Source: Kitasatospora aureofaciens (GTDB lineage: Bacteria > Actinomycetota > Actinomycetes > Streptomycetales > Streptomycetaceae). Taken from it: DNA of 64,000 bases. The position numbers and the translations under genes were made by a program. Position 1 is the first letter of the stretch. Each line of letters starts with the position of its first letter. Of the stretch, positions 37,905 through 45,871 are shown in pieces. A model generated the notes under the pieces. It was not told the origin of the DNA. It worked only from the letters and a program-made list of their open reading frames with translations, and searched no databases. Location: NCBI RefSeq assembly GCF_001188955.3, contig NZ_JPRF03000019.1:97581-161580 (forward strand). Reading direction: 5' to 3'.

Positions 37905-39032
37905 GTGACTGAGATCGAGATCGGGCGAGGCAAGCGCGGCCGCCGGGCGTACGCCTTCGACGACATCGCCGTCGTCCCCAGCCGCCGTACGCGTGACCCG
38001 AAGGAGGTCTCGATCGCCTGGCAGATCGACGCCTACCGCTTCGAGCTGCCGTTCCTGGCCGCCCCCATGGACAGCGTGGTCTCGCCGCAGCAGGCCATCG
38101 CCATCGGCCGCCTCGGCGGCCTCGGCGTGCTGAACCTCGAAGGCCTCTGGACCCGCTACGAGGACCCGCAGCCGCTGCTGGACGAGATCGTCTCGATGAC
38201 CGACGCAGCCGCCGCGACCCGCCGCCTGCAGGAGATCTACGCCGCGCCGATCCGCGCCGAGCTCATCAAGCAGCGGATCCAGGAGGTCCGCGACTCCGGC
38301 GTCGTCACCGCCGCCGCGCTCTCGCCGCAGCGCACCGCCGAGTTCTCCAAGGCCGTCGTGGACGCCGGGGTCGACGTCTTCGTCATCCGCGGCACCACCG
38401 TTTCGGCCGAGCACGTCTCCAGCGCCGCCGAGCCGCTCAACCTCAAGCAGTTCATCTACGAACTGGACGTTCCGGTGATCGTCGGCGGCTGTGCCACGTA
38501 CACCGCCGCGCTGCACCTGATGCGGACCGGCGCGGCCGGCGTGCTGGTCGGCTTCGGCGGTGGCGCCGCCCACACCACCCGCAACGTGCTGGGCATCCAG
38601 GTGCCGATGGCGACCGCGGTCGCCGACGTGGCGGCGGCGCGGCGCGACTACATGGACGAGTCCGGCGGGCGCTACGTGCACGTCATCGCGGACGGGGGCG
38701 TCGGGTACAGCGGCGACATCCCGAAGGCGGTTGCCTGCGGCGCCGACGCCGTGATGATCGGCGCTGCGCTGGCCCGTGCCACGGACGCCCCGGGCAAGGG
38801 GTTCCACTGGGGGATGGAGGCCGTCCACGAGGAGCTGCCGCGGGGCAAGCGGATGGACCTCGGGACCGTCGGCACCACCGAGGAGATCCTGACCGGGCCG
38901 TCGCACACGCCGGACGGGACCATGAACCTGTTCGGGGCGCTGCGGCGGGCGATGGCTACTACCGGGTACACGGAGCTGAAGGAGTTCCAGCGGGTCGAGG
39001 TGACGGTCAACCCGGCGCTGGATCACCGCTGA
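37905..39032 (+). CDS. guaB3: GuaB3 family IMPDH/GMPR-like protein, catalytic Cys absent
   Basis: The 375-residue product has the IMPDH/GMPR barrel without CBS domains: RRAYAFDDIAVVPSRRTRD, LPFLAAPMDSVVSPQQAIAIGRLGGLGVLNLEG, VIADGGVGYSGDIPKAVACGADAVMIG. The loop that carries the catalytic Cys in GuaB (GPGSICTTR) reads GFGGGAAHTTR here, with His223 at the aligned site, so normal IMPDH chemistry is doubtful. GuaB3 is conserved next to guaB in actinobacteria. GTG 37905 with GAAGGG 7 bases upstream gives the family N terminus; ATG 37878 is an alternative that adds 9 residues. Confidence 0.92.
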   Translation: MTEIEIGRGKRGRRAYAFDDIAVVPSRRTRDPKEVSIAWQIDAYRFELPFLAAPMDSVVSPQQAIAIGRLGGLGVLNLEGLWTRYEDPQPLLDEIVSMTDAAAATRRLQEIYAAPIRAELIKQRIQEVRDSGVVTAAALSPQRTAEFSKAVVDAGVDVFVIRGTTVSAEHVSSAAEPLNLKQFIYELDVPVIVGGCATYTAALHLMRTGAAGVLVGFGGGAAHTTRNVLGIQVPMATAVADVAAARRDYMDESGGRYVHVIADGGVGYSGDIPKAVACGADAVMIGAALARATDAPGKGFHWGMEAVHEELPRGKRMDLGTVGTTEEILTGPSHTPDGTMNLFGALRRAMATTGYTELKEFQRVEVTVNPALDHR

Positions 39033-39096
39033 GGGGGTTGCTGAAGCAGGGACGGAGGCCTTCGCCGGATTGCCGGTGGGGGCCTTCGGGCTTTTC

Positions 39097-39117
39097 GGGG
39101 TGGGGGTGGGGTTGGGG
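39097..39117 (+). repeat. G-quadruplex motif 1
   Basis: Four G-runs of 4, 5, 4 and 4 with loops T, T and TT, a short-loop motif that should fold very stably. It lies 65 bases after the guaB3 stop. Confidence 0.75.
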
Positions 39118-39196
39118 TTGTCGTGCGGGGGTGGGCTCTCGGGAGGGTGGGTGGCGCCGGGGCGGTTCCGGGGGTGGCCGCTCCGGGGGGCTGGAT

Positions 39197-39256
39197 GATT
39201 TTCCGACTGCCGACTCTGAGGGTGGGGTGCTGGGCGCCGTTGGCAGTCTGAAAATC
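39197..39256. repeat. 18-bp imperfect inverted repeat
   Basis: Arms 39197-39214 (GATTTTCCGACTGCCGAC) and 39239-39256 match as inverted repeats with two mismatches, separated by 24 bases. The arms are A/T-richer than the surroundings. It could be a distal guaB3 terminator, a small palindromic repeat element, or an insertion remnant. Confidence 0.65.
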
Positions 39257-39383
39257 ACCCGCAACGCCCCCTTCCGCAGCCACCCCCTCCACCGCCCCTC
39301 CCGCAGCGCGTCCCTCTCGCCTGGTTCGGTGGGAGGGGGAGGGGTGGGTGCGGGCGTGCGGGGCGTTGCCCGCCCGCCCATGA

Positions 39384-39407
39384 GGGTGGGGTGGGGCGCG
39401 GGGGGGG
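39384..39407 (+). repeat. G-quadruplex motif 2
   Basis: G-runs of 3, 4, 4 and 8 with loops T, T and CGC, just beyond the stop of the convergent minus-strand gene. Confidence 0.65.
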
Positions 39408-39418
39408 CTCAGGGGTGG

Positions 39419-39976
39419 TCAGGTGCGGTTGGCGGTGCGGCGGGTGAGGAGGAAGCCGCCGGTGAGGGCGATGGCGTAGAAGGCGAGGTCGAGGGGGCGT
39501 AGGTCGGCGCGCCAGGAGCTGAGGGTGGCGTGGAGGAGGGTGCGGGGGGTGGCGGTGGCGGTGTGGACGAGGCGGAGGTGCTGGGTCAGTTGGCCGAGGA
39601 GGAGGGCGCCGGCCGAGAGGAGGGCGCCGAGGGGTGGGAGTAAGCGGTTGCGGCCGCCCAGCAGGCCGAGGGGGAGGGCGACCAGGCCGGCCTGGGCGAT
39701 GGTCAGCCAGCCGAGGCTGTCGGCGGCGCGCAGGGGGGCGCAGCCGTAGGCGAGGCCGGCGAGGAGGGCGGCGAGCGGGGCGAGGAGGAGGGCGAGGGCG
39801 GTGCGGCGGCGGGGGGTGCGGCGGTGGGCGGTGGGGTCGTAGCCGGTGACCGGGGCCCCGGGCATACCGGGGGCGACGTAGCCCTCGGGGGTGTCCAGGA
39901 CGGGTGCGACCGAGTAGTGCTGGGCGGTGCGCGGTCGGAGCGATGGGCCGTCAGCGCCCGGTGCGGGTGCGGTCAT
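39419..39976 (-). CDS. Small membrane protein of unknown function
   Basis: The 185-residue product has a Pro/Gly-rich cytoplasmic N-terminal part (1-60, with a YVAPGMPGAPVTGYDP stretch) and about four hydrophobic segments (ALALLLAPLAALLAGLAYG; GWLTIAQAGLVALPLGLLGG; PPLGALLSAGALLLGQL; LDLAFYAIALTGGFLL). I do not recognise a family. It is divergent from the first kinase gene (248-base gap) and could be a partner of it. The codon pattern fits the genome. Confidence 0.75.
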   Translation of the reverse strand: MTAPAPGADGPSLRPRTAQHYSVAPVLDTPEGYVAPGMPGAPVTGYDPTAHRRTPRRRTALALLLAPLAALLAGLAYGCAPLRAADSLGWLTIAQAGLVALPLGLLGGRNRLLPPLGALLSAGALLLGQLTQHLRLVHTATATPRTLLHATLSSWRADLRPLDLAFYAIALTGGFLLTRRTANRT

Positions 39977-40224
39977 GGGCGTCGAGTCCCCCCGGAAAGA
40001 CTATGAGCTGCCGAACGGTAGCAGCGGTGCGGGCAGATCTTGGCGAGTTTTCGATCACAGATCGGGCACAGAGCGTCGCACCCGTTCCGGTTCGTCCCGG
40101 CTTGGGCCGGGGGGCGGGTGGTAGCCGCCCCTCCGGACAGGGGATGATGGAGGCTTGGGCGTTCGGGCCCCGGGCCGACGCGCCGTCACCACGACCGCCA
40201 GCAGCACATGGGGGAACGTTCCGA

Positions 40225-42165
40225 ATGACCCAGGCGCAGGGTTCCACCGGCCGCCTCCTGGCCGGCCGCTACCGGCTGAACGGTGTGCTCGGACGCGGTG
40301 GCATGGGCACCGTCTGGCGCGCCGAGGACGAGATGCTGGGCCGGACCGTCGCGGTCAAGGAACTGCGGATGAACGCCAGCGTCGAGGAGGAGGAGAAGCA
40401 CCGGCTGATCGTCCGGACGCTGCGCGAGGCGAAGGCGACCGCGCGGATCCGGCACAACTCGGCGGTGACGGTCTTCGACGTGGTCGACGAGGACGACCGG
40501 CCGTGGATCGTGATGGAGCTGGTCGAGTCCCGCTCGCTGGCCGACGTCGTCCGGGAGGACGGGCCGCTGCCGCCCGCGCGGGCGGCGGAGATCGCGCTGG
40601 ACGTGCTGGGCGTGCTGACCGCGGCGCACGCGCTGGGCATCCTGCACCGGGACGTGAAGCCGTCCAACGTGCTGATCGGCGAGGACGGCCGGGTCGTGCT
40701 CACCGACTTCGGGATCGCCAGTGTGGAGGGCGACGCCTCGATCACCTCCACCGGGATGCTGGTGGGCGCTCCCTCGTACATATCCCCGGAGCGGGCGCGC
40801 GGGCAGAAGCCCGGGCCGCCGGCCGACCTGTGGTCGCTGGGCGGCACGCTGTACGCGATGGTCGAGGGTCGGCCGCCGTACGACCGCGGCTCGGCGCTGG
40901 CCACCCTGACCGCGGTGATGACCGAGGAGCTGACCACCCCGGCGAACGCCGGGCCGCTGCTGCCGGTGATCGAGGGGCTGCTGGAGAAGGACCCGGCGAA
41001 GCGGCTGGACGCTTCGCAGACCCGGTCGCTGCTGAAGCGGGTGGTGGCGGAGGCGACCGCCAAGGCCGAGTCGACCACCGAGCACGCGATGCCGGTCGCC
41101 GGCGGGAAGGGCGACGAGGGCGGGGCGGAGAAGGCCGAGCCGCCGGTGAAGGCCGCGCCGGAGGCTGGGGACACTCCCAGGCGGACGGTGGGCGGGCTGC
41201 TGGGGACGGTTCGGGTGGGCAGTCGGGCGCGGGACGAGGAGTCCGTCGCGAAGTCTGCGGCCGAGCCGGCGCCGGCGCCGGCACCGGCACCGGCACCGGC
41301 GACCGAGCCGATCCGGCCGGTCACCAGTGAGTGGACGATGGGGGCGACCCAGGCGGCCGGGGCCGACCCGCGCAAGGGGCGGCGGCGGTTGGCGGTGGTC
41401 ACCGTGGTGCTGGTGCTGTTGCTGATCGCCGGGATCGTCGCGGTGGTTCAGGCCGTGGGTGGTGGGAGCGGCGGCGCGAAGGGGCAGAGCACCCACAGTG
41501 CGGGTGCGACCTCGCCGGTCGCGGCGACCACGGGGGCCACGCCGAGTCAGACTCCGACGGCGGCGGTGACGGCGTCAGCTCCTGCTCCCGCGGAGCCGAG
41601 TGCCACGACGGAGTCCTCGGCCCCCGCGCCGCCGCCGACTGCGGCGGCCCAGGCGCCGACGACCGCGACGGCCCAGACGCCGACGACCGAGCCGGCTCCG
41701 ACGCAGACCACGGGTGGCGCGGTGCCGGCGGGTTACCACGCCTACCAGGATCCGAGCGGGTTCTCCGTCACGCTGCCGGACTGGTTGCAGCCGGCCGGGT
41801 CGGACTCCAACCGGCGGATCTTCAAGAACCCGGCCGACGGCAGCCAGCTGCGGATCGAGTGGACCACCTCACCGGGGGCGAGTGCCCTCGCCGACTGGCA
41901 GGACTCGGAGCCCAACGTCCGCGGCCAGGTGACGAACTACCAGCGGCTGAACCTGGCGGCGATCACCTACCGGCAGTGGAGCAACGCGGCGGACTGGGAG
42001 TGGACCAACGGCACGCCCAAGTCGCACTCGCTCAACCGGGGCTTCGTGACCGGGAACCCGGCCAAGTACGGCTACTCGATCTACTGGATCGTTCCGGACG
42101 CGCAGTGGGCCGCGCAGGCCTCCGCCCGGGAGGTCGTGTTCGACAGCTTCCAGCCGGCGCCGTAG
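40225..42165 (+). CDS. Ser/Thr protein kinase with extracytoplasmic domain
   Basis: The 646-residue product is a PknB-like (Hanks-type) membrane kinase. The kinase domain (about 12-270) has the Gly-loop LGRGGMGTVWRA, the Lys in VAVKEL, HRDVKPSNVLI, DFG in LTDFGIAS and the APE-like SPERA. A juxtamembrane linker with an (AP)n tract follows, then one TM segment (about 393-413, LAVVTVVLVLLLIAGIVAVVQA), a Ser/Thr/Ala/Pro linker, and a C-terminal extracytoplasmic domain (DPSGFSVTLPDWLQP...) that resembles the one in the kinase at 43993. There are no PASTA repeats. ATG 40225 has GGGGGAA upstream inside a GGAACGTTCC palindrome. Confidence 0.93.
   Translation: MTQAQGSTGRLLAGRYRLNGVLGRGGMGTVWRAEDEMLGRTVAVKELRMNASVEEEEKHRLIVRTLREAKATARIRHNSAVTVFDVVDEDDRPWIVMELVESRSLADVVREDGPLPPARAAEIALDVLGVLTAAHALGILHRDVKPSNVLIGEDGRVVLTDFGIASVEGDASITSTGMLVGAPSYISPERARGQKPGPPADLWSLGGTLYAMVEGRPPYDRGSALATLTAVMTEELTTPANAGPLLPVIEGLLEKDPAKRLDASQTRSLLKRVVAEATAKAESTTEHAMPVAGGKGDEGGAEKAEPPVKAAPEAGDTPRRTVGGLLGTVRVGSRARDEESVAKSAAEPAPAPAPAPAPATEPIRPVTSEWTMGATQAAGADPRKGRRRLAVVTVVLVLLLIAGIVAVVQAVGGGSGGAKGQSTHSAGATSPVAATTGATPSQTPTAAVTASAPAPAEPSATTESSAPAPPPTAAAQAPTTATAQTPTTEPAPTQTTGGAVPAGYHAYQDPSGFSVTLPDWLQPAGSDSNRRIFKNPADGSQLRIEWTTSPGASALADWQDSEPNVRGQVTNYQRLNLAAITYRQWSNAADWEWTNGTPKSHSLNRGFVTGNPAKYGYSIYWIVPDAQWAAQASAREVVFDSFQPAP
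41265..41300 (+). repeat. Six tandem hexanucleotide units in the kinase linker
   Basis: Three copies of GCCGGC then three of ACCGGC encode the (AP)n stretch between the kinase domain and the membrane segment. Such a tract can change length by slippage without breaking the frame. Confidence 0.75.
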
Positions 42166-42168
42166 GGC

Positions 42169-42684
42169 TCAGCCGATCAGACGCTGCTTGGCCCGGCTGA
42201 ACTCCTCGTCGGTGAGTGCGCCGGATGCCCGCAGGGCGGCCAGGCGTTCCAGCTGGTCGACGAGTCGGTCGCCGGAGGGGGCCGGCGCTGGTGGCGGGGT
42301 GGTGCGGGCGGCCTGGGCGGTTTCGCGGATCCGTTCGGCGAAGGGCTCGGCCTTGATCACGTCCTCGAAGCGGTGCGAGCCGGTCAGTGCGACGACGGTG
42401 AGCACCTCGCCGTTGAACTTGGTGCGGGCCACGGTGGCGTCGGTGACGGCCGTGAGCGGAACCGGTACCGGTGGCTTTCCGTCCTTCAGGAAGAGCAGTC
42501 GGTGGGTGGTGAGCACCAGCACGCCCCTGCGGAAGTGGTCGGGGTGCCGCCCGGCGGTGGAGGCGACCGGTTCCTCGCCGTCGGCGACGGCCGCTTCGAC
42601 CGTGCGGACGGCCTCGGCGCGGTTGGCTTGGTTGCTGTTGCCCGCCACCTTGAAGGCGGTGTCGATCAGATCGGTCCAGTCCAT
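42169..42684 (-). CDS. PH-like and SHOCT domain protein
   Basis: The 171-residue product has an N-terminal PH-like/GRAM-like part (DHFRRGVLVLTTHRLLFLKDG...AVTDATVARTKFNGEVLTVVAL) and a C-terminal SHOCT helix pair (GDRLVDQLERLAALRASGALTDEEFSRAKQRLIG), separated by an Ala/Pro linker. SHOCT domains are short C-terminal oligomerisation motifs; the role is unknown. It starts 4 bases after the first kinase ends on the other strand and is divergent from the pseudokinase gene (56-base gap), so it may be part of the kinase cluster. Confidence 0.82.
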   Translation of the reverse strand: MDWTDLIDTAFKVAGNSNQANRAEAVRTVEAAVADGEEPVASTAGRHPDHFRRGVLVLTTHRLLFLKDGKPPVPVPLTAVTDATVARTKFNGEVLTVVALTGSHRFEDVIKAEPFAERIRETAQAARTTPPPAPAPSGDRLVDQLERLAALRASGALTDEEFSRAKQRLIG

Positions 42685-42740
42685 GGGAGCGAGCGTAAAG
42701 GAGCCGCTCAGTAGGCTGTCCGGTGACGAGAGGAACTGGC

Positions 42741-43829
42741 ATGCGAGGCGGCCCCGGCCAGTTGATGGCGGGTCGGTACCGGTTGACGGACCGTCCCGAA
42801 CTGCTGCGAGCCTTCGCGGTGGACGAGCACACCGGCGAGTCGGTGCTGCTGCGCGCCGTGGAGCTGCCCGCGTTGCTGACTGCGGGTCAGGACCCGGAGG
42901 AGCCCAACCCCGGGCACGGGGACCGGCTGGTGCGGCGGGTGGCGGCGGTCGGTTCGGCCGCGCCGGCCTGGCACCCGCGGCTGCTGCGCGGGGTCGGCGC
43001 GTTCGTCGACGGTGAGTTGCTGTGGACGGTGGAGGAGCGGCCGGCGGGCTGGACGCTGGCCGAACTGCTCACCGCCGGGCCGCTCCCGCCGTACCGGGCG
43101 GCCGAGTTGGCGGCCGACCTGGCCGGTGCCCTGCGGGCGCTGCACGAGGCCGGGCTCTCCCACGGCAATGTGGCCGCCGAGTCGGTGCTGGTCTGCGAGG
43201 ACGGCGCGGCGATGCTCGGCGGGCTGCTCGACGGGGTGGCCCAGGAGGCGTTGGCCGAGGACCTCGGCGGGCCGGGCGGACGGCGACGGTACGAGGTGCG
43301 GGCCACGCTGGTCGGTCCGGTGGCCGAGCGCTGGCCCTTGGACGGCGGCCCGGCGGGGGACTGCTGGGCGCTCGGGGTGCTGGTGCAGCGGATGGTGGCC
43401 GGCCGCCCGCCGTTCCCGGAGGTCGGGGTGCCGGAGCTGGTCACGGCGGTCCGGGAAGGTCGACGTGAACCGTCGGTGGTCTGCGGGCCGTTGGCACCGT
43501 TGGCCGAGCGGCTGCTGCAGCCGGATCCGACGCTGCGGCCGACGGCCCGGGCGGTGCAGGGCGAGTTGGCGGCGCTGCTGGCGAGCGCCCCGGAGCCGGC
43601 CGACGAGGAGCGGGTGGCGAGGGAGGTGGAGCTGAAGCCGGAGGCGCCCTTGGTGCCGCTGCGGCCGCGTCGGCGCGGGCGGTCGGGCGGGGTCGCGCCG
43701 GAGTCCGGCGCGGCTCGGGGTGGCGGGAGCCCCCGGATTCCGCCGGCCCTGCTGGGACCGCTGCTGGTGGGAGGGGTGTTCCTGCTCCTGGTGCTGGGCA
43801 TCGTCGCCGTGGTGCTGTTCGCGGGCTGA
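42741..43829 (+). CDS. Membrane-anchored pseudokinase
   Basis: The 362-residue product has a kinase-like fold but no catalytic residues. The Gly-loop is lost (AGRYRLTDRPELLRAFAVDE), the VAVK Lys is LLRA, HRD is HGN (SHGNVAAESVLV), and DFG is missing (AMLGGLLDG). Helical parts such as DCWALGVLVQRMVAGRPPFPE and DPTLRPTARAVQGELAALL keep the C-lobe pattern. A single C-terminal TM (about 338-360, LLGPLLVGGVFLLLVLGIVAVVLFAG) ends the protein. ATG 42741 has GAGAGGA 6 bases upstream. It lies between two intact kinases, so it may scaffold or regulate them. Confidence 0.85.
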   Translation: MRGGPGQLMAGRYRLTDRPELLRAFAVDEHTGESVLLRAVELPALLTAGQDPEEPNPGHGDRLVRRVAAVGSAAPAWHPRLLRGVGAFVDGELLWTVEERPAGWTLAELLTAGPLPPYRAAELAADLAGALRALHEAGLSHGNVAAESVLVCEDGAAMLGGLLDGVAQEALAEDLGGPGGRRRYEVRATLVGPVAERWPLDGGPAGDCWALGVLVQRMVAGRPPFPEVGVPELVTAVREGRREPSVVCGPLAPLAERLLQPDPTLRPTARAVQGELAALLASAPEPADEERVAREVELKPEAPLVPLRPRRRGRSGGVAPESGAARGGGSPRIPPALLGPLLVGGVFLLLVLGIVAVVLFAG

Positions 43830-43917
43830 CGGTCCGGCTACCCGCCGGTCCGCAGGTCCGGGGGGTGGGCGAGATTACCGGGCTCGGCGAGGTGCGCCTA
43901 GGGTGTCCGGTGGGATC

Positions 43918-43929
43918 TGTTCGAACAGT
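43918..43929. repeat. 12-bp palindrome upstream of second kinase
   Basis: CTGTTCGAACAG is a perfect palindrome in the 163-base gap before the second kinase. It has GTTC-GAAC back to back, not the GAAC-N4-GTTC of an actinobacterial LexA box, so SOS control is not claimed. Confidence 0.5.
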
Positions 43930-43992
43930 GGTCTGCAGCGGGCTTTCCGCCGCGGTGACGGCAGGTGGAATCGAGAGGGGGAGCGGTCGCCG

Positions 43993-45777
43993 ATGGGCGT
44001 GCAGGACCGGCCGGAGGCGGCCGAGACGGAGCGGCTGCTGGCCGGGCGGTACGAGCTCGGTGAGCGGCTCGGCCGGGGCGGGATGGGCACGGTCTGGCGG
44101 GCCTGGGACCGGATGCTGGACCGCGAGGTCGCGGTCAAGGAACTGACCGTCAACCACCTGCCGGAGGAGGACCTGCAGATCCTGCACACGCGGATGAAGC
44201 GCGAGGCCAGCGCCGCCGCCAGGATCAAGCACCCCGGTGTGATCACCGTGCACGACGTGCTGGAGCAGGACGGCCGGCCGTGGATCGTGATGGAGCTGGT
44301 CGACGGCCGCTCGCTGGCCGACGTGATCAGCCAGGACGGCACCCTGCCGCCGCGCGCCGCCGCCGAGGTCGGCAGCCAGGTGCTCGCCGCGCTGCACCGC
44401 GGCCACCAGCTCGGGGTGCTGCACCGGGACGTCAAGCCGGCCAACGTGCTGCTGGAGCGCGGCACCGGGCGCGTGGTGCTGCTGGACTTCGGCATCGCCA
44501 AGTACGAGGGCTCGACCGAGCTGACCCGGCCCGGCGACCTGGTCGGCTCGCCGGACTACCTGGCGCCCGAGCGCGCCCAGGGCGAGCGGCCGGGGCCGGC
44601 CTCCGACCTGTGGGGCCTCGGGGCGACGCTGTACGCGGCGGTCGAGGGACAGTCGCCGTTCCGCCGGGACTCGCCGATCACCACGCTGGCCGCGGTGGTC
44701 GACGAGCCGCTGCCGGAGTCGCGCCGGGCCGGGCCGCTCGGGCCGGTGCTGGCCGCGCTGATGGCCAAGGACCCGGCCGACCGGCCGACCGCGGACGAGG
44801 CGGCCCGGATGCTGGCAGAGGTGCAGGCCGGGCACACCATGGGGCTCGCCTCGGTGGTGCCCTCGGCCACGCCGGTGCGCACGCCCACCCAGTCGGTGCC
44901 GGTGGTGGACCGCAGCGAGGGACCGGAGAGGTCCGGCGAGCCGCCGGTGGAGGGCTCGGAGGATCCGACCACCCGGCGCGCGGCCGCCGCCGTCAAGGCC
45001 GTGGGGGGTGCCGTCCCGCCCGTCGTTCCGTACCCGGCCGGGGGCGTGTCCGCCGCTGGGCAGGCGCACACCGCCGTCGTTGAGCCGGTCGCGTACTCCG
45101 CCGCGCCCGCGCGTGGTCCGGCCGGACGCCGCAACCGGATGAAGCTCGTCGCCATCGCGGTGGCGGTCGGTGTGCTGGCCGCGGGCGCGACCTTCTTCGC
45201 CACCCGGCACCTGTCCGGCTCCCCGGCCGCGGTCCCCACCCCGACCGCGCAGCCGGACACGGCCGAGCCCTCCGACGCACTGGTGACCGGCACTGCGACC
45301 CCGGGGGCGCCCGCGCCCGCCGGCTACCGCTGGGTCGACGACCCGGCCGGTTTCCGCTTCCCGCTGCCGACCGGGAACCCGGCCTGGCAGCGCATCCTCG
45401 GGACCGACGACAACAACCAGATCTTCTACAGCCCCGACGGCAAGGTGCACTACCTCCAGTTCGCGGTCACCGTCGGCCAGCCGATCAAGCCGCTGGACCA
45501 CATGCGGGAGATGGAGGTCAGCGTCTCCAAGTCGCTCAAGGACTACAAGCAGCACCGGATGGCGAGCACCGCGGTGAACGGTCACGAGGCGGCCGTCTGG
45601 GAGTTCAGCTACGCGGCGAAGGAGGGCGGCCGCCGGCACGCGATCGAGACCGAGTTCATCGACGAGGACGGCACCGCCTACGCGATCTACTCGTCCAGCC
45701 CCGACAAGGGCAACGACTGGACGGAGGCCTTCCAGCGCTACACCACGGTGCTCAACGGTTTCACGCCGACCCGCTGA
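43993..45777 (+). CDS. Ser/Thr protein kinase with extracytoplasmic domain
   Basis: The 594-residue product has a complete kinase domain (about 18-275): LGRGGMGTVWRA, VAVKEL, HRDVKPANVLL, DFGIAK, SPDYLAPERA. After a long Pro/Ala-rich linker comes one TM (about 385-405, LVAIAVAVGVLAAGATFFAT) and a C-terminal extracytoplasmic domain (WVDDPAGFRFPLPTGNPAWQ...) related to that of the first kinase but with a different surface. The start is ATG 43993 with GAGAGGGGGAG about 10 bases upstream. Its position matches the S. coelicolor SCO4775-4779 kinase cluster as I recall it. Confidence 0.93.
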   Translation: MGVQDRPEAAETERLLAGRYELGERLGRGGMGTVWRAWDRMLDREVAVKELTVNHLPEEDLQILHTRMKREASAAARIKHPGVITVHDVLEQDGRPWIVMELVDGRSLADVISQDGTLPPRAAAEVGSQVLAALHRGHQLGVLHRDVKPANVLLERGTGRVVLLDFGIAKYEGSTELTRPGDLVGSPDYLAPERAQGERPGPASDLWGLGATLYAAVEGQSPFRRDSPITTLAAVVDEPLPESRRAGPLGPVLAALMAKDPADRPTADEAARMLAEVQAGHTMGLASVVPSATPVRTPTQSVPVVDRSEGPERSGEPPVEGSEDPTTRRAAAAVKAVGGAVPPVVPYPAGGVSAAGQAHTAVVEPVAYSAAPARGPAGRRNRMKLVAIAVAVGVLAAGATFFATRHLSGSPAAVPTPTAQPDTAEPSDALVTGTATPGAPAPAGYRWVDDPAGFRFPLPTGNPAWQRILGTDDNNQIFYSPDGKVHYLQFAVTVGQPIKPLDHMREMEVSVSKSLKDYKQHRMASTAVNGHEAAVWEFSYAAKEGGRRHAIETEFIDEDGTAYAIYSSSPDKGNDWTEAFQRYTTVLNGFTPTR

Positions 45778-45871
45778 CGAGTGCCGCAAGCGCCCCGCTT
45801 TGGCCCGACTGCGGCAGATTCTTGTTACCGACGGGTACCGCGCCGGGCGGCGAAGGCCTAGGCTGCGCCGT

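Larger units (their letters stand above)
39033..39418. other. G-rich gene-free region after guaB3
   Basis: 386 bases without a believable gene. The plus strand is strongly G-rich, with runs of 3-8 G, and includes two G-quadruplex motifs and an 18-bp imperfect inverted repeat, listed separately. Reading frames here are Gly/Pro-rich noise. Confidence 0.8.

Noticed and set aside
43918..43929. CTGTTCGAACAG as an SOS (LexA) box
   Set aside because: The actinobacterial LexA site is GAAC-N4-GTTC. Here the half sites are in the opposite order and without spacer.
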